From: Dryas octopetala
Lineage: Eukaryota > Streptophyta > Magnoliopsida > Rosales > Rosaceae
Length of the DNA: 64,000 nucleotides
Direction of reading: 5' to 3'
Assembly (NCBI GenBank): GCA_963921425.1
Contig: OY992835.1
Location: 496,001-560,000 of the forward strand
In this document: one piece after another, positions 46,457-58,640 of the stretch
How the letters are laid out: every line of letters starts with the position of its first letter
How positions within the stretch are numbered: the first letter of the stretch is position 1
Translations under genes and position numbers: made by a program
The notes under the pieces: model-generated
What the model was told of the DNA's origin: nothing
The model's database searches: none
What the model saw: the letters and a program-made list of their open reading frames with translations, nothing else

Positions 46457-48369
46457 TTAAACGAATACACACTTGTGATAGCTAGAACTGGGTATGTTGC
46501 TTTTGTAGTATTGAACTGAGATTAAACCTTCAGTTGTTGCAACTGCTGGCTTAGGAGACCCTTCAATACTCACATTTGGAACACTTCTGGAGGTTATCCC
46601 TATAGCAAAAGTTCAACAAACATTCAAATGTATTTACAGAAATGATAGCGTTGGGCAAAATTGGGCTATGAAGTGTTGTAATCTCACAAAATAAAAACAA
46701 ACAGATTTAACAATCAACTCATTGAATCACAGAAATTATATCAATTAACAAAAAATGGAAAATTCTACTCTTCTCACCCCGCTTTTCTACTTGATGAAGG
46801 ACTGAGGACAGTTTTAAGACCATGATGGTTATTTCACCATCATTTCTGATGTGGATCCAAAGTCATTATTTAAAAAAACCTAGTGTATTGGAGGAGAAGG
46901 ATGATGAAGTAATGAGATTAAAGAAACTGGATCTTTCAGTAAGAAATCAACATAGCAACAACCAAGAATCCCAATATCATTTGAGTAGGCTTGATATGTA
47001 ACATTAATACTGAGAGGGAAAGCTGTTGTTATGAAGCTGTAAATGACAAAAACCTAGCAATGGATCACATTCTCAAAGCCAAAAGAGAGTTATAAAGTCT
47101 GCTGTGGGAGGACATATTAAGTGCAATTTTAATAAGGCGCCTACACATGAGAATTCAGATGAATTCAGATACTTACTAGTGAAGATAAGTATGACTTTTG
47201 AAATATTAGATCAATTACTTTTTTCTTTTTAATTTTTTATCCTATCTTCAATGAACTGCTGTTTTGTACACTGTAAATTTCCCCCGAGTTCAACAAGAAA
47301 AAATTATAGATTAGAAAAAATATGGTCCAATAGGCACCTAGTAAATGGGTTAGTGCTTATGATGTTTTACAGAGTCTAAAATGTTGGTGAGTAAAAGAAA
47401 TTTACTAAAAAGGAATTCCAAGAAAAAAAAAATGAAGATCATCAATGAAATCCAGAAAAGAGCCGCAACACACAAAAGAATAAGTAGTTGAATTGAAAGC
47501 CACAAAAGGAGCTGCTTCAAGATTCCATGCTTAAAGTGCAAATGGGAAACACCACACCTTCGATAATAAGCCAGTATGCCACGCATACAAAAGTATCAAT
47601 ATAATGTTTCTGAATCGGGATAAAGTTAAACCAATTATTACGGTTCTTTTTTCTTCAATCAGAATTCAAATTGTAGGAAGTTCTGTTAAATCATCATATT
47701 TAGCTTATAGGCAACAGAACCAAATGGAATAAAAATGTAATATTCATTGATTATAGTATCACATAGAAAAGCAGAAAATGAAAGGAAAAGGACCCAGTTA
47801 AATGCTGAAAAAGCCAATCTACCTTGAATGATTAAAACAAGGAAGAACAGTAGTGTGATGATCATTGCTGATATGCCACTGTATGAAGATGATGACTTGG
47901 ATGCCTTCATCTTCTTTGCAGCTTTCATTTGTTCAATTCTTGCACGCTTTCTCCTGGCGAGCTCAGCGATTTCCCTAACCAACTTCTGGTCAGCAACATC
48001 CAGTGATGGACCTTTAGGAGGTCGTGGTGGCTTCAAAGCATTCCTAGAGTTGGTCTTCCTATGCTTCTCATTCTCACACGCCTTTTCTGCAAGGGCCATA
48101 TGTCCTTGACTCTGATCTTCCCCTTCGGAATTCCTTTCTATCAATAACTCCACACTCTCATTCATACCCTCACCAGATATCTCCGAACTGCTCAATGATT
48201 CACATTTGCACATAATTGATTCATTGTCACTCAGAAACCCACCCAAAACACTACTTAAGAATTTCTTTTTTGGTCTTTTGCTCGAAACAAGCTCCAAGCT
48301 CGCATCTTCTTCCCTAGTACTCCCTCCACTTTCAAGGTCTAATTCAAATTCTTTTTCTCTTGAAGCCAT
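46457..48369 (-). CDS. Small plant-specific single-pass membrane protein
   Basis: Two coding exons, 48369-47823 and 46599-46457, join in phase (CAA-G to GG) and give 229 residues. The start is the ATG of MASREKEF; an earlier in-frame ATG exists at 48429. The first 120 residues are acidic and Ser-rich. Then comes a conserved-looking basic block LKPPRPPKGPSLDVADQKLVREIAELARRKRARIEQMK, a Lys/Ser linker and one membrane segment (SAMIITLLFFLVLIIQG, about 165-182). A 47-residue tail has SVPNVSIEGSPKP. Plant genomes have similar uncharacterised transmembrane proteins. Function is unknown. A 5' UTR exon probably lies at about 49070-48956, with donor GTACC at 48955. Confidence 0.8.
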
Positions 48370-48439
48370 ATGTATCCTTTCAAGCAAACTAGAATGACCC
48401 TTTGAGCTCAAATGAAGTTTCAAGAACACCCTTTTAGGC

Positions 48440-49080
48440 TATGGCTTAATATGTAATTGTATGTTGATTATAATCCCAGAACACTCAAAGACCCACATTA
48501 TACCCTCAAGAACTATTAGAATTCTGCAAAGGAAATCAGACTTGCCTCAATTATTTGCATAACCACCAAATTTCAATGTTTACAGAAAAAAAGTATATAG
48601 ATGCATGGTGTTCTGTTTAAACACGTGTAAACAAAATTATCAAATGTTAGCAAACTATGAACCACAAAATTGAAACCCCTAATTTGATAAAACCCAGCTG
48701 AAGCTCACAAGTCAAAATGCAACTCAAAAAACATTGTTTGTTAAATTGTTACCATACCCACAAACCCATAAATAAAAAGAAACAATCAGAATAATGAATA
48801 ACAGAAACAGTACTTAAAACGGTCATTTCATGGAAGAACTGTAGAAGTAGAAGTACCAGAAAAAACAAAAACTGATTGAGCAGAAACTTGTTTCCAGGAA
48901 ACAAAAATGAATAAAAAAGCCAAAAAAAAATATCAAATGAAAAATAGGTGGTACCTTCGGTGAAGGAGAAGAACCCCGAAACGGCGAACCCGATGGTTTG
49001 GTTTGGTCTGCGCGCACAAAGACTCACACGACAGGAATCATTTTTTCTCCAAAATAAAAAGTTCAAAGCAAAAAGGAAAA
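48440..49080 (-). promoter_or_regulatory. 5' leader exon and intron of the membrane-protein gene
   Basis: The minus strand has a GC-richer block at about 49030-48956 ending CACCGAAG before GTACC, a likely non-coding first exon, followed by an AT-rich intron to about 48440. No TATA box was assigned. Confidence 0.45.
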
Positions 49081-49393
49081 AAGAAAAAAAGAAATAGAGA
49101 AATAGAAAAGAGAAAATATATTTTTATTATTTTGTGTTTTTGTTTGGTAATGACTGCGGAAAATTAAAAGATTTAGAGGAACAACGTGTTAGCCGTTTGG
49201 TGTATGTAGTCAAGGGGCGGCAACGGCTGATTCCTGATTTGTGGTTTTTGACGTGTTCAAGATTCATAAGCTTGGGTTGGGCCCACCCACGAAGTGAGCT
49301 CCACGGCTCCACCCCATCACCTCAGCTCCGATGCTTTCTTCTTCTTATTTTATTTTATTCTTTTTCTTTTTCTTCGGACAGATCCAATTTCTA

Positions 49394-50509
49394 GAGTAAT
49401 TTTATTCAATATATCATTTTAATATCCCTTAAACTATTTTGACCCCCCAGCTCAAAAAATAACTTTTATGACCCTTTTTCTTTTTTCTAGACCAAAATAC
49501 CCTTATGCAAATACATTGGAGCAGTTTTTTCCTCCATTTTTTAGTTACTATTGTAGTAGCCGTTTTCTCTATCTTCTTCCTGCAGGCTGCAACAACCATG
49601 GAGAGCGACCTCCATCACCGACCAACGCTCATCATCTCTTCTCTCTATCTCTCTCCCCTTCTCTCTAAAACCAAATTTGAAAAAACAAAACAAAATTCGA
49701 AGACTCAGATTTGGGTTTTTCTTTAAATGGGTTGAGAAGGAAGGAGAGAGAGAGAGAAAGAGAGAGAGATGAAATGAGATGTCGGTGGAGGATGGTGGTG
49801 GGCACCGGCCAACGACCCATCCTCTTCTCTCCCAACTCAAATTTGAAAAAAAAAAAACACAAAAAAAAATTTGAAAATTCAGATCTGGTGAAATGTGCTA
49901 TAACCAAATTTGATGGAATGTGCTATAGTCAAATATGGTTAAATTTTTGGTCGCCACATAGTCGAATTTATGGTCGCCAAATGGTGGAATGTGCTATAGT
50001 CAGATATGGTTGAATTTTTGGTCGCTATATGGTCGAATTTGTGGTCGTCACATGATGAAATGTGCTATAGCCATGTGGCAACCACAAATTCGACCATGTG
50101 GCGACCAAAAATTCAACCAGATCTGAGATTTTTTTTAGAGAAAAACTCATTTAGAAGGTATTGTTGGGTTTTGCTGGGCAACGTTAGTTTTTTTTTTCAT
50201 TGAATTTTGCTGGGTTTGCTGCTGCATCTGCTGGGTTTACTGCAGTGACAGAGGATGGGGGCATCGACCGGCTAGGACGACGAGTGGCGTGGTGACGATG
50301 GGGCAATGGTTGGCTGGGAGGGAGGGAGGGGGGGCAGTGGTTGGCTGGGGAAGAGAAAGAAAAAAAAAAAAACTACAGTAAAAAAAAGATTTTATATGAA
50401 GGGTATTTTTGACATTTCAGTTGCAAAAGGGTCATAAAAATAATTTTTTGAGCTAAGGGTCAAAATAGTTTAAAGGGTATTAGAATGGTATATTGAATAA
50501 AATTACTCT
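49394..50509. mobile_element. 1.1-kb TIR element with internal tandem repeats and hairpin
   Basis: The ends share GAGTAATTTTATTCAATATA in inverted orientation, with homology for about 110 bp. ATTTCTA flanks both sides (49387-49393, 50510-50516). Inside, a 71-bp unit containing GTGCTATAGTC and TTTTTGGTCGC repeats near 49918, 49989 and 50059. It is followed by an inverted partial copy, so the core can fold on itself. No transposase. The TIR length and near-8-bp TSD suggest a non-autonomous Mutator-type element. Confidence 0.85.
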
Positions 50510-50516
50510 ATTTCTA

Positions 50517-52140
50517 CTACTAGTTCCAAAAAGCAAAAGGGTTCTTGGAATTCTTCTCGGAAAATTGTACATATGGTTATTAACTTATTGCTACCTGTTG
50601 GTGAACATTGGAAGACGGTTTGATCATGAATTCAAATCATGAATTCCAATTTGACTCTCGTTTTCTTTCTGGGGATTTACCCACTGTCAAGTTTAAATCA
50701 TTTATGGGAGGAAATTATGCTTTAATTTATCACGTTTAATATCAGTCTTGGGGATAAAAATGCAATGAATATACTAGTGCTCAGAGTCCGATGAACTAAC
50801 AATCCAAAACAAGGAACATGAATAATGTGCAAAATTTATGGTCCATGCCACCATGTACATGTGTTCATGTCTCACACTACACTTTTTTTTTTTTTTTAAT
50901 CTTTCGGTACAAAGGGAATATAACATAGACCATTCATGCTTTCTCACTCACTCCTACCACTTGAGTAAAGATTAATTCTTTGATTGCTATTGAAGGCAAT
51001 CAAATCCTAACTAGTAATTTGTGACTCTTGGTTTTGGGATTTATTGAATCAATCAAATAAACTTATATTGATTCTATTTAAGAGTTTTTGTTTTTTGATC
51101 GATAGTGAAATTAAGGAGACATAACGCATTGGAACAATAAAGCATTTTGTATATTCTGACTCTGAGTAATAGGAGGGTGAAAGGAAAGAACTAAATTTAA
51201 AAAAAACATGATAACCTTCTTTTCATTCTTACCATTACACAACAAATTCCTAGATGCAACTATCTACCTCTATGTTGCTCTTTGCGACGGTCATAAGGAC
51301 TCGAATGGCCCAATCGACAACTATTTCAGAAGACCATTGATAAGAAGGAGGGACAACTGTTTCTTAACTCTTATTTTGTAATCCAGTAGTAGTAGGTGAA
51401 GCTGATCAATTCAACCACTACTAGTTCCAAAATACATATTTGTATTGCTATTAGCTGTTGATGAAGTGTAAATTTTTGACTCTGAGGAATATTACTCTCG
51501 TTTACTTTTCCCAGACCAAGCAAGAGCCTTGTGGACATTAAGCCTCAATCACCAAAGCCCAATAAAGAATTGGGTCAATCGGAGTCCAATTTGATTACGT
51601 AAAATCCTAGACATGTTAAGGGTTTATGTAATGGTCCATTAATCCATTAGAACCTAGCTAAGCTCGTTGATGAATTTGTGTAAAAAAAAAAATTTAACCC
51701 AACGCACCAAAAAGATCTGCACCTCAAGCCTGTTGAGGTTGAGGTGCCCATCAATGTCAAAATTGATAATTTGTCATGGCTTATAACTTGTTAAAAGGCC
51801 AATTCTGTGGATTTGATTCGGTGACCTAGCATTCTATACCTGGAGGGATGAACTACCCTACCGATGGGTCCGGAGGAAAGACTAGTGAATCAGGAACCCC
51901 TCTGGGGCACATCTCATGTTTGCCGAATCTAAAAGACATCGCCTTTGCATCCCAACACTTCATTGCAGCTATGATCAGATGCCCCCTGTCCTAAGGTTAA
52001 AGTTCGAACCTAATCCTTCAACCTTTACCGAAAATAAAAATTACTACTAAAACCTTATGCGTGGGAATATCTGAGGGAACACAATTCAATAATTGATTTT
52101 TTCATTGATTTAAAACAGAACGAGAAGAAAATATGAGCAA
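50517..52140. other. Intergenic, no gene identified
   Basis: AT-rich. A segment at 51790-52060 with phrases such as GGTTAAAGTTCGAACC (minus-strand B-box-like GGTTCGAAC) could be a degenerate SINE or LTR piece, but no A box or poly(A) tail was found. Confidence 0.4.
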
Positions 52141-52162
52141 CTAGAACAAATGCAAAACCTTA

Positions 52163-52509
52163 TTAGTACCCACCTGGGTGCCTCCGATGCTCAACAGTAG
52201 GCACTTTGTATGCTGCGCAGCAAAAGTATAGAAAACGTAAACAAAGACACCACAGTTGATAATCTTAAGATGAAAAGTCCATAACTACTTAATCATAACT
52301 TGATGCACATTCTCAAAAATCCGACGGAAATCATGTCTCATTTCTTTACAAAAAGCTCCGAACAGAATAACTTAGTCACCAAATTGCAAAACAACAGACC
52401 GGTGTCACTGGATTAATGTGCACCGTTCATCTCTCCTCGATGTAAAATCATAAACATACTTACCTAGATTTGGTGCTCCCCCTGTGCATACTGCTACACG
52501 ACCGGGACC
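52163..52509 (-). other. Two candidate downstream exons of the zinc-knuckle gene
   Basis: 52509-52464 (46 bp) has acceptor TTTTTCAG and donor GTAAGT. 52212-52163 (50 bp) has acceptor GCGCAG and ends in TAA. They join in phase and encode 31 residues, beginning GPGRVAVC and ending HRRHPGGY. They lie 320 bp past the GYNRY stop, so they are either an alternative C-terminus or 3' UTR exons. The upstream donor that would join them was not identified. Confidence 0.5.
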
Positions 52510-52828
52510 CTGAAAAATTTTTGGGAGTGAACTTTAAGCTAGTGCTAAATAAGTAAATGCAACACCACATTAACAGTTCCGACATCTGTGTTTGCTACCC
52601 AACCCAAACCGAAAGATTTACAAAACTGCATTCTCTGTGGTTGCTAAAAGCATTCTAATAAAATTTCACCTCCACATCACAAAGAACCACGTTATATGGT
52701 TTGTACCTTACATGAACCCGATGACTATAGGATACTCAAATCTGGGGCTAAACTATACAGGTTATTCAAATCCTTTTAACTTGCCTGTAGGGTAAGACTA
52801 CTCACCAAGTGTAATTGCTGTTTACCAT

Positions 52829-55731
52829 TCAGTATCGATTGTAACCTCTCCCATAATCTTCATGCCTCTGATGCTGGAACTCACCAAAATTTTCATGAGG
52901 CCTTGAAGGGTAATTTTCCATAGGGTTTGGATACCTGCTCCTTGAATCCATGGCTAAATTGGCCCCAGCATAATGAGGATTAGCTGAGGAACCATCATAT
53001 TCAGAATAATTGTGAGATTTATAACCACCAAAACCTGAAGTGGCTATTTGCTGATGAGCCTGTTGTTGGCGCCTCTGGGCATCAAGTTGAAGAAACTCCT
53101 CCCACTGTTTCGTATGCATGCCCCTCAGGGTAGCCAGTTTCTTCATGTAGTTTTCTCTCATTTCCCTAAGGGTCTTTTATCCGTATAATAAAAAGTCAGA
53201 TATAAACTGTACAAGTCGTTCAATAAGTTTTTTGAAACAATTACGTTTGGTAAGAAAACAGGCATAGTAGCCGGAGATATATTAGACAAAAGTTTACCTT
53301 ATGTGAAAAAAGGTAAAGGATGGTGAAATACACCGATAATCACTTCAAGCAAGAAGACAGAATTAAAAGTTTTTTTTTTCCAGAGTGGTAAGGTAGTCCA
53401 TACCTCACGGTGTTTGTAATTTTCCTCATCTTCTTCTTTGTCACGAATTCTTCCAAGCTCCACTGCCTCATTTTTGTACTCCAATTCTAATTCCTCTAAT
53501 GTCTGGGGGATGGCAGGGTAATCAAACTGACGACCAGATTGCATGTCAGATCCTTTTTTATCAGAATCCCATGCATCATTTCTATAAGTAGGCATACTCT
53601 GATTATGACCATCATATGAATTATATGAGTTACCCATGTAAGGGGCACGTGCTGGAGAATTTGAATGACTTGGACGACCTCTAGCTCCGTCATTACCATA
53701 AGCTTCATGAAATGAAGAGTATGTTAAGCACTTGATTCAAGATGCTAACACAGATGGCAGCTTTAATTCAACATACTATCTTATTATTCATAGAGAAACC
53801 ATCGGCAAAATTTCTGCATATGCTTTCAGTATATGATTTCATTTTGGAGACAGCCCGATCAATTCAGACCCAACCATGAAAGTTACTTCAGAACTGTACA
53901 CACAACACAATGCTTGAAGATAAGAACTTACCTCTTGCTGCAAACAAGTGATAAGCAACAGGCAGATTCTTTCATAAATGTAGGAAAATTTTACATACAG
54001 GCATACAGCAGGTAGGAAATTGTATGGGAACCTAACAAGCTACGAACATCTTCCTATATAGACCATAAACATATCCTATGCTGTCCCTACCTTGAGGAGA
54101 AACCCTGGAAAATTTCTGCATATCCTGACGTATACGGTCTTCAATAAACTTGTCCTGCCTGTGAAATCTTTGTTGAAAATGTGATCCATTTCGTGGATTC
54201 GAATGAGACCTTTGGGACTCAGAGCGTTGTAACCGTGCACCGACAGGGCTTCGCTCAGGTGACCTCGATCTGGTCACTTGAGAACTAGAACCACCCCTTT
54301 GCTCACCTTCCTCTCTAATCACTTTGTGCACAGCATCCACGCCTTTTCTTAATATTAACCTATCCTTGCCGCTGACAATGATAAATTTCTCCTCCATCTT
54401 AATATTACAGCAAATATCCTTTTCAATCCTGTTTATCACTTTCTCCGTGAAAAGTGCTTTTACATGCTTATCTCTAGCTGGTACCCTTTCAAAGAAATCT
54501 TGAGACTTGCGATTTGCTCCAAGAGTAGATGGGCACCCCTAGAGATTTGCCATAAATTCATTAACATTTTATCATAAAGAAAAATAAAATCCTGCTCTTA
54601 CCATCAAGAACATAATCACCAAATATTTGCAAATAAGATAGAAACACTAACAAATCTAAAAGTGCTATGACGTTCTACTAGTTTTTACAGCCTTGCATAA
54701 ATTTCTACCTAGACTACATCTTTGCAGTGTGATTCATAAGCTATCCCAACTTCTTTCAAAGAAAAAGGAGGCAGTCATTTTGGTTTAAAAATATTTAATA
54801 CACACCAAGATTGGATGGAGCACTATAGATAAAAGTCAATATGACTAAATAACCACAATCTAAAAGAGCAACAATTTGACTAGTCATCAGTAACAAATAA
54901 TTCCCATTAATAGCAGCCTTGAAACATAGCCAATAAAGGTACAAAGTTTCTGTTCGGGACAAATAAATAGCATGCTCTGTCGTGTGGGGGTGTTTATACG
55001 TGTGTGAGTGCAGATGCAGACATTGGCAACCCTATCCCAATAATAAAACTTAAAAGTAGGCCATCAACAGATCTAGTATCTGTGTATACAAAATCTGGAA
55101 AGGTAAAAGCAATATCAAATTATCAATCTGTATGAACTAGAAATCTAGCAGACCACACAACTCCCAGACCAGACACTGCTTCCAATCATCAAGTCAATTA
55201 CAAGATGGTTTAAGGCATGCCAACATTAACACAGGGATGAGACGTAAAGAACGTAATGGTTTCCTCAACACTGTCTAGTAAACGTTCTCAACCCCTTAAC
55301 AAAAAAACAGTGTTTTATACTATCAGCAATTGAAAAATGTTTGTCCATGTGTGTATTAGAGAGAGGTATTGTATAAAGATGACCAGAGATTAGAAAAACT
55401 AGGAGTGAACAAAACAATCTAAATGTACCTGTGTAAAGTGACCTGATTCTCCGCAGATTTTGCAAATCATTTCCTCTTCCTTTCTCTTCTTCCAGTTCCT
55501 CTCAGTAGCTTTTGACTTAGCCTCCCAAACCTTAGCTTCTCGGCTGGTGAAATCAGTTGGGACAGCATTGGGGTCGCGAGGCTCCTCTTCCTCATCGGAC
55601 CCGGTAAGAGACCTTTTGTTTGGTTTTGCCCTATCGTGTGTGTTTGTGGCATTTGACCCAGGAGGGCCAGTGTACTCCTTGTATAGTTCGCTAAAATCAT
55701 CATCAATATCGGGGTCTGGTCTCGTTTCCAT
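52829..55731 (-). CDS. Zinc-knuckle (CCHC) and KH-like RNA-binding protein
   Basis: Four exons join in phase to 464 residues: 55731-55429, 54538-54091, 53702-53404 and 53173-52829. The start is METRPDPDIDDDFSELY. A CCHC knuckle (CKICGESGHFTQ|GC) is split across intron 1. A KH-like segment follows at about 125-172 (VINRIEKDICC, FIIVSGKDRLILRKG, VDAVHKVI), though a canonical GXXG loop is not obvious. Next come an SR-like stretch (SRSPERSPVGARL), a helical acidic/basic block (LEELELEYKNEAVELGRIRDKEEDEE) and a Gln/Tyr-rich tail ending GYNRY. Similar uncharacterised plant proteins are related to splicing-factor-1-type architecture; a nuclear RNA-processing role is inference. A 5' UTR exon likely lies near 56200-56060. 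Confidence 0.85.
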
Positions 55732-55739
55732 CGAATGAA

Positions 55740-56220
55740 TTCTGACATTGCCCAACACAAACCAACCAAACGTCATCAATATCCTCCCACCATCAAATTA
55801 CAAACAAGAGAATGAAAAATATATAGACTTTAACACATACCCAAACACCGTCTAACTGATATAGAAGTGACCCAATTCCCAATTCGATCAAGTTCACATA
55901 CTAAGCAAAAAACTTGCATAAATTTCTAAGCAAACATCAACAATCAACGATAACAATGATAACAGGGTCTGTTTGTCTATGCAGAAAATTCTTCATGAAA
56001 AAGAAATTAAATCCATTACGTATTTATACAATAGCATAATAGGGCAAATTAGTCGCCGAGTGAAAATGTTTGAATAAATTACAAAAGATTGGATTAACTC
56101 TGGTGTATGGAAGGGTGTTGCTGTGGAAGAAGCAGAAGACGAAGGGGAAGAAGAAGAAGCGAAGAACAGAAAATGTAACCTGAAGAAGTGAAGAGTGAAG
56201 AGAGTGGAGGCGCAAGCAGA
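55740..56220 (-). promoter_or_regulatory. 5' leader of the zinc-knuckle gene
   Basis: The minus strand near 56200-56100 is CT-rich (CTTCTTCTTCTTCCCC) and looks like a leader exon. It is separated from the coding exon by AT-rich intron-like DNA. Confidence 0.4.
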
Positions 56221-56884
56221 GATTTGTTCTTTTTGGACGCCGACGACGAGAAGCCAAGTAAGGCCAGGGGCTAGGGCTGGGTTTCTGCCTGCCTGCTGGA
56301 CTTTCTTTTTTATTTTCTATATTTTTTTCAAATTTTATACGCCCACAATTTCTATTAATGGTCATGCTGCTTGTTGCTCCGAGTTCGAATATAGCAAAAT
56401 TAGCTATAAGGAAAGAGCACGGATCTCAAATTATATTATAAAATTTAGATATCAAATATTCAAATGATAGTATTCTATTTCAGTTTTTCATTTTAGTTTA
56501 TTGACAAAATTTATGAAATACCCATTGTTGAAGCAAAAAATCACCGTATGTGGCAATTTCTAATTTGCTATTGAAGAATAGACATGTTGATGCATCATCA
56601 TTTTCATAAGATGTTTTATTAACATATTGATAACCTTCCTTGATTATGATTCAATTTCAGTATTAAGTATCAATTAATATTAATTTATTGTCAAAGGGAT
56701 AAATAGGAGTGAAATATGAGAAGGACTTAGAGAGAGTATTCATCAAGTGTTCTACAAGTCCCAGCCGAGATTTTCAGTTTCCTACTCTATTTTGGATTCA
56801 TTATTGTTGATTATTGACATTTAATTCTTAATCTTTAATTCTTGGGAATTAAGGGGATAATGAAAAATCAAAAAAGGGGTAAGG
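56221..56884. other. Intergenic AT-rich flank
   Basis: No gene or classified repeat. Probably contains the promoter of the zinc-knuckle gene at its left end. Confidence 0.4.
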
Positions 56885-57252
56885 ACCAGTTTGGTATTGC
56901 TGTAAGAAAAAACAGCAGCGAAGTAAAGTCAGCTGTAAAGTAAAGCAATTGAGTGTTTGGTAAACTACGTTTTCAAAAGTGTTGTGAATGTAAAAAACAG
57001 TATCAAAGTATTTGGTAAATGTTAATGTAAAAGTGTTGTGGCTGTGTATAATTACTAAAAATTATTGCTGTAATTCACTGCAGTTTTCAAAAGCATGTAG
57101 AAACCTACTTTTTGTTTTTACTGTGGCGAGTTGAGAATTGTGGGGAAAAGCAATTTTTAATTTTTTTACCAAACACCAAAATTACTGTAGGTGATCGAGA
57201 ATTGTTATCTACAGCAGTTTTTGAGTCCTTCACCGCAATCCCAAATGAGGTC
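56885..57252. mobile_element. MITE of about 368 bp
   Basis: The left end GACCAGTTTGGTATTGCTGT and the right end, reverse complement GACCTCATTTGGGATTGC, form TIRs. GTTTGGTAAA and CAGTTTTCAAAAG motifs recur inside. The end sequence resembles hAT MITEs. No TSD was resolved. Confidence 0.6.
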
Positions 57253-57446
57253 TTAGGAGTAAATAAGGTAACAAAACGTGGGAAAATATTTCCTCACGTG
57301 TATACCAAGCCACTACCAAAAAATTAATGGGAGAGAATCCCATGATTTTCTCCAACAAAACCCACAATCTCATAGGTCTAAAATGATGAATGAAAATCCT
57401 AGGAACAGTTAAGAAAGACCCTATAAAACATAGAGGAATAACTTAA

Positions 57447-58226
57447 TGGTGTGTTTGGATGGAGGAAAAAAATTCGGAATTTAAACAAAACTCAGCATTT
57501 AAGAAATTACATGCTCTAATTTCCTTGTTTGGATCAATAATTACAGAATTTTGTAAATTCTAGGTGGAAAAAAACTTGGGATTTGAAGGCTGTAAATTCA
57601 AACTTTAAATTCCACCTAAATTGGTGTCATTTTCAAAATTCCAATTTTTACAAAAGAAAAATAAGTCGTGTCGACCATGTTGACACTACTACCACTGCCG
57701 CCAACGTCACCACGACTAACACCACCACCCCCGCCACCTCCGCCACCACCCCCGCTGCTGCCACCACCACCAACACCAACACCAAGAACGCCACCACCGC
57801 CATCACCGTCACCACCACCACCGTCATCACCGTCACCGTCACCGTCACCGCCGCCACCACCATCACCGCCATTTCCAACACCACCACCACCACCACCACC
57901 ACCATCGCCACCGCCACCGCCACCGCTAACACCCCAATTTTAGCCACCACCATTTCTCCCACCGCTTGTGGGCCATTACCCCTACCAATATGGTCAACTC
58001 ACTATAAACATCATTTTTATTAATTGTTGCCACCATCACCATCACTTTTTTGAATTGATGCATCAAAAATTAAAACTACCATAAATTCATTATTTAAACT
58101 CCATTATGTTTATATGTTATCCAAACAAGAGAATTTACATATTCTAAAATTTTAAATCACATCGTTTTAAATTCCGTCATTTGTGAATTTCTTAATAATT
58201 TCAAATTACTTCATCCAAACGTACCA
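57447..58226. mobile_element. Harbinger/Tourist-type MITE with TAA duplication
   Basis: TAA flanks both ends (57444-57446, 58227-58229). TIRs are TGGTGTGTTTGGATGG and, inverted, TGGTACGTTTGGATGAAG, followed by related AT-rich arms. The 780-bp length is inflated by a CCA/CCG tract at about 57680-57960. Confidence 0.8.
57680..57962. repeat. CCA/CCG/TCA trinucleotide tract, about 280 bp
   Basis: Almost continuous imperfect trinucleotides of CCA, CCG, TCA and ACC, C-rich on the plus strand. It gives long Thr/Ala- and Pro-rich open frames on the plus strand and Val-rich frames on the minus strand that are not genes. Confidence 0.9.
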
Positions 58227-58640
58227 TAAGAGTTTCATTTCTCTGACTTTGGCATAAGAGAGTTTTTTGTAGGAAACTCATCCCCATCTTCAAAGAGGAG
58301 AAGCTTTGACAAGATAAAAAAAAAAAGATTCAGCCATTCAATTCGCTCCACGTCTCAGACGTTCAAGCTCCAAATTATTTTATTGTTGACTAATTTTCTT
58401 TTGGAGAAAATTCAGATTCAATAGTTGGCGCCGTATGTGAGAAATATTTCCACCATCGAACAAAGTTACAAGAACGATGACTGAAGCTGATTATCTTGAA
58501 GACATCTGACGCTTCTGATCATAATCAAAAGAATGAATGAGGAGACTAAAGGGCTCGAGAAATTGCTCAACAAGCGATGAAAAAAAAGTAAGACAGCGCG
58601 AGGAGCCTTACTTCATGCATCACTCCCTTTTCATCATCGG

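Larger units (their letters stand above)
57300..58640 (+). mobile_element. LTR retrotransposon end with primer site, split by a MITE
   Basis: The sequence before 57446 (CTATAAAACATAGAGGAATAA) and after 58227 (GAGTTTCATTTCTCTGACTT) reads as one LTR. TTGGCGCCGTATGTGAGAA at 58425-58443 resembles the primer-binding sequence that follows many plant Ty3/gypsy LTRs. A short leader follows to about 58640. No gag or pol is present. Confidence 0.55.

Noticed and set aside
51980-52060. tRNA gene or SINE with B-box-like GGTTCGAAC
   Set aside because: No A box at the right distance, no cloverleaf and no poly(A) tail were found.
57583-58023. Thr/Ala/Pro-rich and Val-rich open frames of 91-146 codons
   Set aside because: They are produced by the CCA/CCG tract in several frames on both strands and lie inside a MITE.
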